DNA of 64,000 nt from an uncultured Rikenellaceae bacterium (GCA_949287525.1 CASEGL010000005.1:33498-97497), one strand, 5' to 3'; counted from the first letter of the stretch, positions 17,063-26,718 are shown. Notes: generated by a model from the letters alone, not told the origin. Made by a program: numbers and translations.

Positions 17063-17701
17063 ATGAAAAAAATCGCAGTCCTCGTATGCGCGGCTCTTTT
17101 TTCCGTATCGGCACTGGCCGGTAACAACAATTCGCTGCCGCTCCTCTCGTTCGGACTCAAAGTCGGTTATACCGCCAACCAGCAGAAATTCGACATCAAC
17201 ACGCTGATCAACAGCCAGGCATTCAAGGAGAACGCCGCCGGCTTCAATGCGGGCATCGTAGCCCGGGTGGATATTCCCGTCGTGCCGATCTTCGTACAGG
17301 GCGAGCTGGTTTACGACTGGGGCAAATACAAAGGTATCCAGCTGGCCGAAGGTCTCAGCACCTCGGACGTGACGACCAACAACCTCAGCGTACCGGTGCT
17401 GGTGGGCGTGGGCATCGGCTCGTCGAACATCGTGAAGGTACGCGCCAACCTCGGCCCGGTCTTCAACATCCTCTCGACAGCCAAATTCTCGAACCTGAAA
17501 AACGCCGACTCGTACGAAAGCGTCTTCCAGCGCCCGACGGTGACGTGGACGGCCGGTCTGGGTGTCGATCTGTTCAACATCATGATCGACGTGCGCTACA
17601 ACGGCGTATTCAAGAAGAAAGAGATTTCCAAAGTCACTGACCTGGCGTCGGTAGACACCACTCCGACCAGCTGGACCATCAGCGTCGGCTACCTGTTCTA
17701 A
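17063..17701 (+). CDS. Outer-membrane beta-barrel protein (porin-like/PorT family)
   Basis: 212 aa. A Sec signal peptide ([19 protein letters not shown]) is followed by alternating polar/hydrophobic strands and a C-terminal aromatic strand (WTISVGYLF), the usual end of an outer-membrane barrel. Small eight-strand-type barrels of this sort are common in Bacteroidota; function unknown. The next gene, phoH, starts 9 bases after its stop, so they share a transcript. Confidence 0.8.
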   Translation: MKKIAVLVCAALFSVSALAGNNNSLPLLSFGLKVGYTANQQKFDINTLINSQAFKENAAGFNAGIVARVDIPVVPIFVQGELVYDWGKYKGIQLAEGLSTSDVTTNNLSVPVLVGVGIGSSNIVKVRANLGPVFNILSTAKFSNLKNADSYESVFQRPTVTWTAGLGVDLFNIMIDVRYNGVFKKKEISKVTDLASVDTTPTSWTISVGYLF

Positions 17702-17710
17702 GGAAAACCT

Positions 17711-18691
17711 ATGCCGGAAAAGATCATCACGCTTGAGGGGGTCGATCAGCTCAGTTTCTACGGAGCGGCCAATGCTAATCTGAAGAAAATGTGCGAGCTG
17801 TTCCCAAAGCTCAAGATCGTCGCCCGCGGATCGACCCTCAAGGCGATCGGCGAAGAGGCCGAACTGGAACGGTTCGAAGGCAAGATCGACGAACTGCTGA
17901 CCTATGCGGCCAAGTACGGCCACATCTCGCCGGAAGTCGTCGGACAGGTCTTCTCCGAAGGGCTGCGCCGAGCCGAGAAATCGCAGGAAAAGGACGCGAT
18001 CGTCTATGGCAACGGCGGCCTGATTGTGCGTGCGCGCACCGAGAACCAGCAGCTGCTGGTCAGGCTCTACAACGACAACGACCTGCTCTTCGCCGTAGGG
18101 CCGGCCGGCAGCGGCAAGACCTACACGGCTATCGCACTGGCCGTGCGGGCGCTCAAGAACAAGGAGGTCAAGCGGATCATCCTGACCCGTCCGGCCGTCG
18201 AGGCGGGCGAGAAACTGGGCTTCCTGCCCGGCGACATGAAGGAGAAGCTCGACCCCTACCTGCAGCCGCTGTTCGACGCGCTGAACGACATGATCCCTGC
18301 GGCCAAACTCCAGAAATACATCAACGAAGGCACCGTACAGATCGCTCCGCTCGCCTACATGCGCGGCCGGACGCTCGACAACGCCTTCGTCATCCTCGAC
18401 GAGGCGCAGAACACGACGCTCTCGCAGCTGAAAATGTTCCTGACCCGCATGGGGCGCAACGCCAAGTTCATCGTCACGGGCGACATCACCCAGATCGACC
18501 TGCCGCGCCGCGCCGATTCGGGACTGGTGCGCGCCATGGAATTGCTGCGCAATATAAAGGGAATTGCCATCGTTGAATTCGGGAAGCAGGACATCATCCG
18601 CCACCGGCTCGTGCAGCACATCATCCGTGCGTTCGAGGAACAGCAGGAACAGCGGCAGGAGGCCGGTGACGAGGCGCCGCAGCACAACTGA
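17711..18691 (+). CDS. PhoH-family P-loop ATPase
   Basis: 326 aa. An N-terminal RNA-binding-like region of about 100 residues is followed by the PhoH ATPase domain: Walker A GPAGSGKTYT near 131, TRPAVEAGEKLGFLPGD near 163, and Walker B-like VILDEAQNTT near 228, with TGDITQIDLP near 256. This is the common cytoplasmic PhoH/PhoL form linked to RNA metabolism and 16S rRNA maturation. Co-transcribed with the upstream barrel protein. Confidence 0.93.
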   Translation: MPEKIITLEGVDQLSFYGAANANLKKMCELFPKLKIVARGSTLKAIGEEAELERFEGKIDELLTYAAKYGHISPEVVGQVFSEGLRRAEKSQEKDAIVYGNGGLIVRARTENQQLLVRLYNDNDLLFAVGPAGSGKTYTAIALAVRALKNKEVKRIILTRPAVEAGEKLGFLPGDMKEKLDPYLQPLFDALNDMIPAAKLQKYINEGTVQIAPLAYMRGRTLDNAFVILDEAQNTTLSQLKMFLTRMGRNAKFIVTGDITQIDLPRRADSGLVRAMELLRNIKGIAIVEFGKQDIIRHRLVQHIIRAFEEQQEQRQEAGDEAPQHN

Positions 18692-18775
18692 CGGCCGGCC
18701 ACAGGAAGGCTGCCCCGCTGCCGCAACGGAAGCAAAACGAACGAAAAAGTATAGAACCAACACACGATTACGATC

Positions 18776-20239
18776 ATGGATAAGGATCTGAAAAAATTAC
18801 AACCGGCAGGCCTCTGGTCCCACTTCGCAGAGATCTGCAACATTCCCCACCCTTCGCACCACGAGGAGAAGATTCGGGAATATGTCATCAACTTCGCCAA
18901 AGCGCACCATCTCGACTATACGGTCGATGAAGGACCGAACGTAATTATCCGCAAGCCGGCCACGCCGGGTATGGAGAACCGCCGCACGATCGTATTGCAG
19001 GCTCACCTCGACATGGTGCCGCAGAAGAACTCGGACAAGGAGTTCGACTTCGAGAAGGACGCCATCGAGGCCTACATCGACGGCGAATGGGTGACTGCCA
19101 ATGGTACGACGCTGGGAGCCGACAACGGCATCGGCGCATCGACCATCCTCGCCGTACTCGAAGCGAAAGACCTGAAGCACGGCCCGATCGAGGCACTCTT
19201 CACCGCTACCGAGGAGACGGGCATGGACGGTGCCTTCGCCCTCAAGGCCGGTGGGCTGAAAGGCGACATTCTGCTCAACCTCGACTCCGAAACCGAAGGC
19301 GAACTGTACGTGGGCTGCGCCGGCGGTCTCGATCTGACGGCTACGATGAAATACGACACCGAGAAGATCGACAAGGCCGAATTCACCGGCTACCGCCTCG
19401 AACTGAAAGGCCTCAAGGGCGGCCACTCCGGCATGGAGATCATCCTTCAGCGCGGCAATGCGAACAAACTGCTCGCCCGCTTCCTGCGCAACTTCCAGGA
19501 GAAGCTGGGCATCATGCTGTGCGACATCGACGGCGGCGGCCTGCGCAATGCCATTCCCCGCGAGGCGTTCGCCACGGTAGCCGTGATGAAGAAGAACGAA
19601 AAAGCGTTCCTGAACGCCGTTAAGAAATTCGAGAAGCTCTACATCGCCGAGTACAAAGGCATCGAGGACAGCCTCTCGTTCCGTGCCGTACCGGTGAAAC
19701 TGCCGGCCAAGGCGATCAACTTCTTCGATCAGGCCAATCTGGTCGATGCCGTTTACGCTTGCCCCAACGGCGTGGTACGCATGAGTACCGCCATGCCCGG
19801 TCTGGTGCAGACCTCCTCGAACCTCTCCCGCGTGGTATCCGAACGCGGCACGTTCAAGATCCAGTGCCTGCTGCGCAGCTCCATGAACAGCGAGAAGGAG
19901 GATCTGGCGATGACGATGCGCACCGTCTTTGAACTGACGGGTGCAACGGTAAGGACCTCGGGTTCCTACGACGGCTGGAACCCGAACATGGATTCGCCCA
20001 TCCTGAAGACGATGATGACCGGCTATGAGAAGCTGTACGGCAAGCAGCCCGCCGTCATGGCCATCCACGCCGGACTGGAATGCGGCATCATCGGCGGCAA
20101 ATACCCGTCGATGGACATGATCTCGTTCGGCCCGACGATCAAATACCCCCACTCGCCCGACGAGAAGGTAAACATCGCCTCGGTCGAGAAATTCTGGAAA
20201 TTCCTCTGCTACACGCTGGAAACCGCTCCGGAGAAATAA
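18776..20239 (+). CDS. pepD: Aminoacyl-histidine dipeptidase (PepD-like)
   Basis: 487-aa M20 metallopeptidase that cleaves Xaa-His and other dipeptides. Metal and catalytic residues lie in LQAHLDMVPQKN near residue 79, GADNGIGAS near 118, TATEETGMDG near 148 and LNLDSE near 174; the C-terminal metal site is HAGLECGI near 429. Length fits PepD. The ATG follows 84 bases after phoH. A strong terminator follows. Confidence 0.94.
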   Translation: MDKDLKKLQPAGLWSHFAEICNIPHPSHHEEKIREYVINFAKAHHLDYTVDEGPNVIIRKPATPGMENRRTIVLQAHLDMVPQKNSDKEFDFEKDAIEAYIDGEWVTANGTTLGADNGIGASTILAVLEAKDLKHGPIEALFTATEETGMDGAFALKAGGLKGDILLNLDSETEGELYVGCAGGLDLTATMKYDTEKIDKAEFTGYRLELKGLKGGHSGMEIILQRGNANKLLARFLRNFQEKLGIMLCDIDGGGLRNAIPREAFATVAVMKKNEKAFLNAVKKFEKLYIAEYKGIEDSLSFRAVPVKLPAKAINFFDQANLVDAVYACPNGVVRMSTAMPGLVQTSSNLSRVVSERGTFKIQCLLRSSMNSEKEDLAMTMRTVFELTGATVRTSGSYDGWNPNMDSPILKTMMTGYEKLYGKQPAVMAIHAGLECGIIGGKYPSMDMISFGPTIKYPHSPDEKVNIASVEKFWKFLCYTLETAPEK

Positions 20240-20266
20240 TCCGCCCGGATCGGCCGCATAACCTGC

Positions 20267-20304
20267 AGGAGCCCGAAACCGTTGGTTTCGGGCTCCTCTT
20301 TTTT
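20267..20304 (+). terminator. Intrinsic terminator after pepD
   Basis: AGGAGCCCGAAACC at 20267-20280 and GGTTTCGGGCTCCT at 20284-20297 form a perfect 14-bp stem with a 3-base loop, followed by a U-run. Confidence 0.95.
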
Positions 20305-20503
20305 CACACCGCCCCCGCCATGACCGGTGCAGCCGCCCCGCTGCCGAAACCGCCCTCTCCCGATGCGCCGATCCGGACGCAGCCGCGCCAGGCTGGCAGC
20401 ACCGCCCGCCATTTCATCCTGGTTCCGGCACCCTGGCGCACCGCAAGGTGTACGGATGCATGCGGTGCTGTGCCGCACACCGTACACACGTCAAAAAAAC
20501 AGC

Positions 20504-20553
20504 TGCAAACACCCGCTTTGCACGATTGTTGCAGTACGAATAAGTGTTCGTAC
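20504..20553. promoter_or_regulatory. Two inverted repeats upstream of the DUF308 gene
   Basis: The 333-base gap 20240-20572 holds the pepD terminator, about 200 bases with nothing recognisable, and then two inverted repeats: TGCAAA (20504-20509) with TTTGCA (20517-20522), and GTACGAA (20534-20540) with TTCGTAC (20547-20553). The second is 20 bases before the ATG at 20573, where a repressor would block transcription. No TAnnTTTG box is seen. Confidence 0.4.
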
Positions 20554-20572
20554 AATCTAAAATTTTCAGTCT

Positions 20573-21145
20573 ATGGCAAATCTAATGAGTGACTTCAAAG
20601 GTCTTACCCGCTACTGGTGGATCACGCTGATTCTCGGCATCGCCATCTGCATCGCCGGCATTCTGGTATTTTCGTTCCCGGGCGAAAGCTATCTGGGTCT
20701 TTCGGCGCTGTTCGCCGTACTGATGCTCGCCTCCGGTATCGTACAGCTGATCATGGCATTTACCGAGAAATACATGACCGGACGTAGCTGGACAGCCATG
20801 CTGGGCTGTCTGGAGGTGATCCTCGGCGTCATGCTGATCGCCCGTCCCGGCATCTCGGCCTTGATGCTTCCCATCATTCTGGGCATGTGGCTGCTCTCGC
20901 GCGGCATCGGTCTGATCGGCACGGCCAGCGAAATGAACCGGTTCAAGATCCCCGGAATGGGCTGGACCATTGTTCTCGGCATTCTGCTGACCATCTGCGC
21001 ACTGATGATCCTGTTCCGCCCGATCTTCTTCGGCATGCCCGCCGTCATCTCGTGGGTGGGCATCACGTTCCTTTTTGCCGGCATCATCCTGACCCTCTTC
21101 GCCTTCCAGTTGCTCGGCATCCGGAACAAACTCAAAAAGCTGTAG
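20573..21145 (+). CDS. HdeD-like DUF308 membrane protein
   Basis: 190-aa integral membrane protein with six predicted hydrophobic segments in three pairs, e.g. WWITLILGIAICIAGILVF, YLGLSALFAVLMLASGIVQL and MLGCLEVILGVMLIARPG. This repeat of paired helices with G-rich turns (ARPGISAL, FRPIFFGM) is the DUF308/HdeD pattern. In enterobacteria HdeD is linked to acid resistance; in Bacteroidota its role is unknown. Palindromic sites just upstream suggest specific regulation. Stands alone between two terminators. Confidence 0.85.
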   Translation: MANLMSDFKGLTRYWWITLILGIAICIAGILVFSFPGESYLGLSALFAVLMLASGIVQLIMAFTEKYMTGRSWTAMLGCLEVILGVMLIARPGISALMLPIILGMWLLSRGIGLIGTASEMNRFKIPGMGWTIVLGILLTICALMILFRPIFFGMPAVISWVGITFLFAGIILTLFAFQLLGIRNKLKKL

Positions 21146-21164
21146 TCAGCCCCTCTTGAAACGC

Positions 21165-21205
21165 CAGCGGGGACGCCTCAAAAAAGGCGTCCCCGCTGCT
21201 TTTTG
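21165..21205. terminator. Bidirectional intrinsic terminator
   Basis: CAGCGGGGACGCCT (21165-21178) pairs perfectly with AGGCGTCCCCGCTG (21185-21198), followed by CTTTTTG. It lies between the convergent DUF308 and outer-membrane receptor genes. Confidence 0.92.
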
Positions 21206-21236
21206 CTCCGGCCGGATCCTGCCGGCGGAAAACAGA

Positions 21237-24155
21237 TCAATGGAAAGGGGGAGGCGGAGGCCCCATCGGCGGCCGCGCCCGCGTAGCCCCGTTCGTGAAA
21301 TTATCGTAGTCACTGGCCTTCACGCCCTTGCTGAAAGCGCGCAGGTTATAGACGAACTGCACCGAGAAGTAACGGCCGATGGCGAGGTTCGTACTGTTCT
21401 GGATATAGGAGCTCTCCACCGTACGCCGGAAACTGGTGTTCTGATTGAACAGGTCATTCACGCCGATGCTCACCTCGCCGAGCTGGTTGCGGAAAATCTT
21501 CTTGCCGAGAAAGAGGTTGCAGATCACATACTGCTCGTCGTAATCGCTCGTAATGCCCCGGTACTGATTGTAGGTGGCCGTTCCCGTAAAGGTGAAGCCT
21601 TTCCAGAACACCCACTTGATGTTGGCCGACGCATACTGGTTGATGAACTTGTTCTGCGTCCGGACACCCTGCGACACGCCGCTGGCAATGTTGTAACTGC
21701 CGTTGTAGGTGATCGTGAAGTCGATGTTTTCGCTGATGTTGCTGCTGAGCTGCACACCGCCGTTGAAATAGCTCTCGTTGCGCATGAACTGCTCGCCGTC
21801 GATCACGTTGGGGGTCTGGGCCAGCATCACGCCGACATTGAAGTTCAGGTTGCTGGCCAGAAAGCGTACCGGCAGGCCGTAACTCAATCCGCCGCGCAGC
21901 ATCCAGCTGCTGCCGAGATTGGCATACCGCGAATAGCGCTGGCCGGGCTGCAGCAGCTGGTCGGAGTTGGGAATGACGAACGGCCGGTCTGCATGGTAGG
22001 TGACGATCGAATCACCGATGTAATCGGTCGTATATTCGGCGCCGAACATGACGGTGAAGGTGCGTCCCTTCGGCACGTTGGAGTTGATGTAGAAAGCGTG
22101 CAGCGTATTCTTGTAGGCCGGTACCAGCGCCGAGTTGCCGCCCTGCACGTAGGTCGTATTCGAAAAGTCCGGCACATCCTGCAGCTGGGTGACGGAGGGG
22201 TTGTCGGTGCGGGAGCGCAGGTGGACGCGCAACGTATTCTGCTGGTCGAAGTTGATGTTGGTCATCACGGCATAGACCAGATTGTTGAACCGGTACTGCA
22301 CCTGCGGATCCACCGTGGACGGAGCCAGCGTATGGTTGTCGAGTGTCGCATACTGGTACATCAGCGAGGCCGAAACGTTGGTCTTGCTGTCCGAGAAACG
22401 GTAGCCCGGCCCCACCTTGTGGGTCAGGTAGCCGCTGTTGTTGATCGTAGAGAGCTGGTCGTCGAACTGCGGGCTGATGATCCCTTCCAGCGGATCCCAC
22501 AGATAGGTCAGTTTCTGGGCGTCGGAATACTCATACTCGGCCCGGTATTCGAGGCTGACGAGCGAGGTCTTGCTCAACGGCTCGGTATAGGTCGCGCCGC
22601 CCCACAGCCGGTAGGTGTAGGTATCCTGATCGATCCGCTGGTTGGCCGTCGAATCGGCCAGCGCCCCCTCGACGAACTGGGGCATGTAGTAATATTCGTC
22701 GATCAGTTCCAGCTGGTCGTTCTTGCTGTACCGGCCGCCGACATTGACCGTCAGGGTACGTCCGGGTTTGCCGAGCTTGGCCCGGTAGAGAGCGATCAAA
22801 CTGGCATTATAGCCGACCCGACTGTCATCGGTGCCATTCAGGATGCTCTGCAGCTCCGAGTAGAGATTCTCCCCGACGATATTATACATGTCCGTCTGCG
22901 CCTGTTCGTGACTGCCGTAGTTCTGATAGCTGAACGACGGACGGATCATGAGGCTCTGATTTTCGTTGATCTTGTAATCGATACGCGCATTGAAACGGTG
23001 GTTGTAGTTCTGCGCCCATGACTCGCCCGTTTCGTAATCATACTGCGTACCGGGATCCTGCCAGATCTCGTTGGTGAACTCGTTGCGGTTCTTGTTATGG
23101 TTGAAGAAGTAGCTGGCCGTCACCTCCACGCCGTCGCGCTTGCCCCATGTGTCGCTGAAGTTCAGACCGACCGACTGGATGGTCGAGATACCGTCCAGCG
23201 GGCGCACCATGTAGCCGCCGATGCCGCCTCCGCGGCCGAGACGCATGCCGCCTCCGCCGGACGAATTGCCGCCCGTATTGACGACACCCAGAATATCCTC
23301 GAAGGAGAAGTTCTGCTGGTTGATGTTGTTGGCCATGCCGATCAGCGACAACCGCGTGTCGCCGCTGAACAGATTGACGTTGCCGCCCGCCGTATAATAT
23401 TCCGGATAGCCGTAGGAGGCATAGAGCTTGCCGAATACCCCTTTGCGCTTGCCGACGTTCGTGACGATGTTGATCGCCTTGTAGCCCTCGCCGTCGTCGA
23501 GTCCCGTGAACTCGGCCTGATCGCTCAGCTTGTTGAATATCTGCACGTTCTCAACAATCTCGGCCGGCAGGTTCTTGATGGCCGTGCTGACGTCGTCGCC
23601 GAAGAACTCCTTGCCGTCCACCAGAATCTTCTGAATCTGCTCGCCCTGAGCCTCGACCGTGCCGTCGGCGCCGATCATCACGCCCGGCATCTTGGCCAGC
23701 AGCGTCTCGGTGTCGGCATCCGAAGCCACCTTGAAAGCCGCCGCGTTATAGACCACCGTGTCGCCCTTCTGCGAGGTACGCATGGCCGGCACCTCCAACA
23801 CCACCGCTTCGATGGCGGTCGCCTCGACCTCCATCTTCAGGGTACCCAGATCGACACTCGCCCCGTTGACGGCCACCGTCTTGACCAGCTCCTTGTAACC
23901 GAGAAACGAAAACTTCATCTCGTACCGGCCGTAAGCCAGGCCGTTCAGCGAAAACCGACCGTCGATGTCGGTCATCTGCTGCCTCGACGCATCGATATTG
24001 CCGAGTCCGTTCAGTTCGACCACCGCACCGATGACGGGTTCGCCCGTATCGGCGTCGATCAGCGTACCCGCTACCCGTCCCGTCGGTTCGGCGGCATATC
24101 CCGATACCGTCACCGCCGCCAGCAGCCAACACAACAAAATGCCTATTTTTTTCAT
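21237..24155 (-). CDS. TonB-dependent-receptor-like outer-membrane barrel protein
   Basis: 972 aa. Signal peptide (ILLCWLLAAVTVSGYA), then a carboxypeptidase-regulatory-like Ig domain (VAGTLIDADTGEPVIGAVVEL), a plug-like region (KMPGVMIGADGTVEAQG, then IQKILVDGKEFFGDD), a Gly-rich loop near 290-310, and a large beta-barrel of the OMP_b-brl_3 kind. The tail is unusual: the last residues are ARPPMGPPPPPFH, proline-rich and following the final aromatic strand. It is 39 bases downstream of a LytS/LytTR pair on the same strand and is probably part of that operon. Such proteins lack a partner SusD here, so glycan uptake is unlikely. Substrate unknown. Confidence 0.88.
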   Translation of the reverse strand: MKKIGILLCWLLAAVTVSGYAAEPTGRVAGTLIDADTGEPVIGAVVELNGLGNIDASRQQMTDIDGRFSLNGLAYGRYEMKFSFLGYKELVKTVAVNGASVDLGTLKMEVEATAIEAVVLEVPAMRTSQKGDTVVYNAAAFKVASDADTETLLAKMPGVMIGADGTVEAQGEQIQKILVDGKEFFGDDVSTAIKNLPAEIVENVQIFNKLSDQAEFTGLDDGEGYKAINIVTNVGKRKGVFGKLYASYGYPEYYTAGGNVNLFSGDTRLSLIGMANNINQQNFSFEDILGVVNTGGNSSGGGGMRLGRGGGIGGYMVRPLDGISTIQSVGLNFSDTWGKRDGVEVTASYFFNHNKNRNEFTNEIWQDPGTQYDYETGESWAQNYNHRFNARIDYKINENQSLMIRPSFSYQNYGSHEQAQTDMYNIVGENLYSELQSILNGTDDSRVGYNASLIALYRAKLGKPGRTLTVNVGGRYSKNDQLELIDEYYYMPQFVEGALADSTANQRIDQDTYTYRLWGGATYTEPLSKTSLVSLEYRAEYEYSDAQKLTYLWDPLEGIISPQFDDQLSTINNSGYLTHKVGPGYRFSDSKTNVSASLMYQYATLDNHTLAPSTVDPQVQYRFNNLVYAVMTNINFDQQNTLRVHLRSRTDNPSVTQLQDVPDFSNTTYVQGGNSALVPAYKNTLHAFYINSNVPKGRTFTVMFGAEYTTDYIGDSIVTYHADRPFVIPNSDQLLQPGQRYSRYANLGSSWMLRGGLSYGLPVRFLASNLNFNVGVMLAQTPNVIDGEQFMRNESYFNGGVQLSSNISENIDFTITYNGSYNIASGVSQGVRTQNKFINQYASANIKWVFWKGFTFTGTATYNQYRGITSDYDEQYVICNLFLGKKIFRNQLGEVSIGVNDLFNQNTSFRRTVESSYIQNSTNLAIGRYFSVQFVYNLRAFSKGVKASDYDNFTNGATRARPPMGPPPPPFH

Positions 24156-24194
24156 GCTTCCTTTAATGATCGCTTGCTATAAGTTTCCTTTTCC

Positions 24195-24947
24195 TCAACG
24201 TTCTCCCTGCAACCACCGCTTGAACTCAGGTACGCGCGCCTTGCTGACTATGACCCGCTCCGGCGTATCGACCGTCAGATTAACCGAAAGCCGGTTGCCG
24301 AACCACACCACAATGTCGCCGATCGCCTCGCGCGCCACGATGAACTGCCGGTTGGCCCGGAAGAACTCCTCCTCCGGCAGCTGCGGCATCACCGCCTCCA
24401 GCGTCCGGTCGAAGGGGAACAGCTCACCCTTGAGTGTACCGATGGTCACCTTCTCGTTGCTGGAATAGAAAAAGGCGATGTGTTCCCTGCGCAGGGGAAT
24501 GATCCGGTCGCGGACATGCACCAGGAAAGCCTGTGCGCCGCGCTGCTGCATGGCATCGCCCACCCTGCGCACATATTCGCGCTGACCGGCCTGCGAGAGA
24601 TGCTCCAGTTTATCGACCGCCCGCCGCAGGTCCTCCTCCTTGATCGGCTTGAGCAGGTAGTCGATGCTGTTTACATGGAATGCCTCCAGCGCATACTGGT
24701 CGTAAGCCGTCGTAAAGATGACCGGACAGGCCACCTCGGTCTTCTCGAAAATCGTGAAGGCCGAACCGTCCGCCAGATGGATGTCCAGAAACATCAGATC
24801 GGGCGTGTCGTTCGTCTCCAGCCACTCGACCGTCTCCGTCACGCTCTCCAGCTGCGCCACGACCTCCATCTGCGGAAAGGTCTGACGCAACATGGACATC
24901 AGGTTCACCGCCGCAGCGGTTTCGTCTTCCACCACGATGACTTTCAT
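24195..24947 (-). CDS. LytTR-family response regulator
   Basis: 250 aa. N-terminal receiver domain with acidic pocket VVEDE near residue 6 and phospho-acceptor DLMFLDIHLADG near 55, then TTAYDQYALEAF and LLKPIKEEDL. The C-terminal LytTR DNA-binding domain begins about 140 (FLVHVRDRIIPLRREHIAFFY) and ends RVPEFKRWLQGE. The ATG at 24947 overlaps the kinase stop by 4 bases (ATGA), so the two are translationally coupled. Confidence 0.94.
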   Translation of the reverse strand: MKVIVVEDETAAAVNLMSMLRQTFPQMEVVAQLESVTETVEWLETNDTPDLMFLDIHLADGSAFTIFEKTEVACPVIFTTAYDQYALEAFHVNSIDYLLKPIKEEDLRRAVDKLEHLSQAGQREYVRRVGDAMQQRGAQAFLVHVRDRIIPLRREHIAFFYSSNEKVTIGTLKGELFPFDRTLEAVMPQLPEEEFFRANRQFIVAREAIGDIVVWFGNRLSVNLTVDTPERVIVSKARVPEFKRWLQGER

Positions 24948-26050
24948 TGTCTTTTCTCCTCCGTGTGATTGTCCATTTCCTCTTTTCTGCGCTCCTCCAG
25001 CGGCAGCCGCACGACAAATACGCCCTGCTCGTCCGAAACGGTGATCTCCCGCTCGGTCAGCAGCCGGTAGCGGCTGGCCAGATTCTTCAGTCCGATTCCC
25101 GTTCCCTGCTCCGAGTCGTCGATCTTGGGCTGGATCGGATTGCTGACCACCAGCATGCCGTTCTCGACGGCAATGGTGACGTGCAGCGGTTTGGTCCGCG
25201 TGATCGTATTGTGTTTCACGGCATTCTCCACCAGCGGCTGCAGCGACAGCACCGGCAGCAACCGCTCCATGCAGGTTTCGGGGATCTGCGTATCGATGAA
25301 CAGCTTGCCGGCATACCGCACCTCCAGCAGGTATTTGTAGGCATCCAGAAAGGCCAGTTCGTCCCGCAGCGTCGTCAGCATGTTCCGCCCCGAACGGATG
25401 ATGTAGCGGAACGTATCCGACAGCCGGTCGATATAGTTCAATGCATCCGCATTGCGCTCCTCGCGCACCAGCATGGCCAGCGAATTGAGCGAATTGAAAA
25501 AGAAGTGGGGATTCATCTGGTTGATCAGCACGTCGTACCGCGAGCGCAGATTCTCCGTTTTCAGACGTTCGTTCTCCAGCATGATCTGCTGCCGCCATGC
25601 GATCAGTTCGTAGATCTTGCCGTACAGCGCCACGACAGCCAGCGTGAAGGAGATCTTCAGCAGCAGCATCGGATTGACGATCCGGTTGGCGATCAGCACC
25701 ACGCGCAGTTCGCCCGAACGCGAGATGAAGGGCGCGACGAAATAGATGCAGCCGGTCAGCACGAAGGCGACCAGCAGCCGTTTCAGATAGCCGTGCGACG
25801 AAGGGGTGCGCGTCGAGTCCAACCGCCAGGTAAAGAGGGTCAGCAGCACGAAGGCCAGTACGACATAGAACAGCGCCTCGACCACGACGGAAGCCGTATA
25901 ATTCTCCATGCCGTAGCCGTGGGGGCGGATGTCGCTCCGGGCGGCCAGGATCATGAAGACCAGATACGAGAAATTGACGATCAGACTGATCACCACAGCG
26001 ATCAGCACATTGGCCAAGGTCTTGCCGAATCGAATTTTGTGTCGCAACAT
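24944..26050 (-). CDS. LytS-like sensor histidine kinase
   Basis: 368-aa membrane kinase with four hydrophobic segments in the first 140 residues (LANVLIAVVISLIVNFSYLVF first), then a His_kinase domain with NQMNPHFFFNSLNSLA carrying the phospho-accepting His near 195, and an HATPase region (PLVENAVKHN, then GTGIGLKNLASRY). The ATG at 26050 begins MLRHKIRFGK and follows a TACCTTTG promoter box. It forms a pair with the LytTR regulator. Its signal is unknown; there is no large extracytoplasmic domain, so it probably senses within or near the membrane. Confidence 0.93.
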   Translation of the reverse strand: MLRHKIRFGKTLANVLIAVVISLIVNFSYLVFMILAARSDIRPHGYGMENYTASVVVEALFYVVLAFVLLTLFTWRLDSTRTPSSHGYLKRLLVAFVLTGCIYFVAPFISRSGELRVVLIANRIVNPMLLLKISFTLAVVALYGKIYELIAWRQQIMLENERLKTENLRSRYDVLINQMNPHFFFNSLNSLAMLVREERNADALNYIDRLSDTFRYIIRSGRNMLTTLRDELAFLDAYKYLLEVRYAGKLFIDTQIPETCMERLLPVLSLQPLVENAVKHNTITRTKPLHVTIAVENGMLVVSNPIQPKIDDSEQGTGIGLKNLASRYRLLTEREITVSDEQGVFVVRLPLEERRKEEMDNHTEEKRQ

Positions 26051-26086
26051 ATTACCGAATCCTGTCGGACCGCAGTCCGTCGGATG

Positions 26087-26094
26087 CAAAGGTA
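26087..26094 (-). promoter_or_regulatory. -7 box (TACCTTTG) for the two-component/OMP operon
   Basis: CAAAGGTA on the plus strand gives TACCTTTG on the minus strand. The implied leader to the ATG at 26050 is about 30 bases. Confidence 0.6.
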
Positions 26095-26169
26095 CACACT
26101 CTGTTCCGCAACAGGGCCGTCATCCGGCCGAAACGGCAAAACAGAGGGGTGAACCGCACGGTCTCCCCG

Positions 26170-26718
26170 TCAGCGGCCTTCCGCCCCGTCCTCCCCGCCG
26201 TACCACGAAGCATAGAGCCGGTAGTCGCGGGCCGTGCGGGCGATGATCTCCTCGCGCTGGCGGGGTGTCACCTCCTTCACCCGGCGTGCCGGCACGCCGG
26301 CATAGACGCCGTTGGGTTCCAGCCGGCTGCCCGACAGCACCAGCGCGTTGGCCGCGATGATGCATCCGCTGCCGACCACCGCATTGTCGAGAATCGTGGC
26401 GCCCATGCCGATCAGGCAGTTGTCCTCGATGGTGGCGCCGTGGATGATCGCATTATGGCCGACGGAGACGTCGTTGCCGATATGGGTCTGCGACGGATGG
26501 GGCGATCCGTCGAACAGGGTATGGATCACGGCGCCGTCCTGAATGTTGGTCCGGTCGCCGATCGTGATGCAGTTCACGTCGCCCCGCACCACGGCGTTGA
26601 ACCAGATCGAACAGTCGCGTCCGACGGTCACGTCGCCGATCAGCACGGCCGTATCGGCCAGAAAGGTGTCCTCGCCCACCGCAGGGGTTTTGCCCCGCAC
26701 CGTTTTTATCAAAGCCAT
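26170..26718 (-). CDS. Gamma-carbonic anhydrase family protein
   Basis: 182-aa left-handed beta-helix trimer-forming protein with hexapeptide repeats (IGDRTNIQDG, VIHGATIEDN, IGMGATILDN, VVGSGCIIAAN). Metal-binding histidines are visible in VIHTLF and VGHNAIIHG. Family members hydrate CO2 or are acyl-transferase-like relatives; activity cannot be told from sequence. It is 58 bases downstream of mazG on the same strand. Confidence 0.92.
   Translation of the reverse strand: MALIKTVRGKTPAVGEDTFLADTAVLIGDVTVGRDCSIWFNAVVRGDVNCITIGDRTNIQDGAVIHTLFDGSPHPSQTHIGNDVSVGHNAIIHGATIEDNCLIGMGATILDNAVVGSGCIIAANALVLSGSRLEPNGVYAGVPARRVKEVTPRQREEIIARTARDYRLYASWYGGEDGAEGR

Noticed and set aside
21156..23021. A 621-codon plus-strand frame opposite the outer-membrane receptor
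   Set aside because: Shadow of the minus-strand receptor gene, which has signal peptide, plug and barrel features; the plus frame has none.
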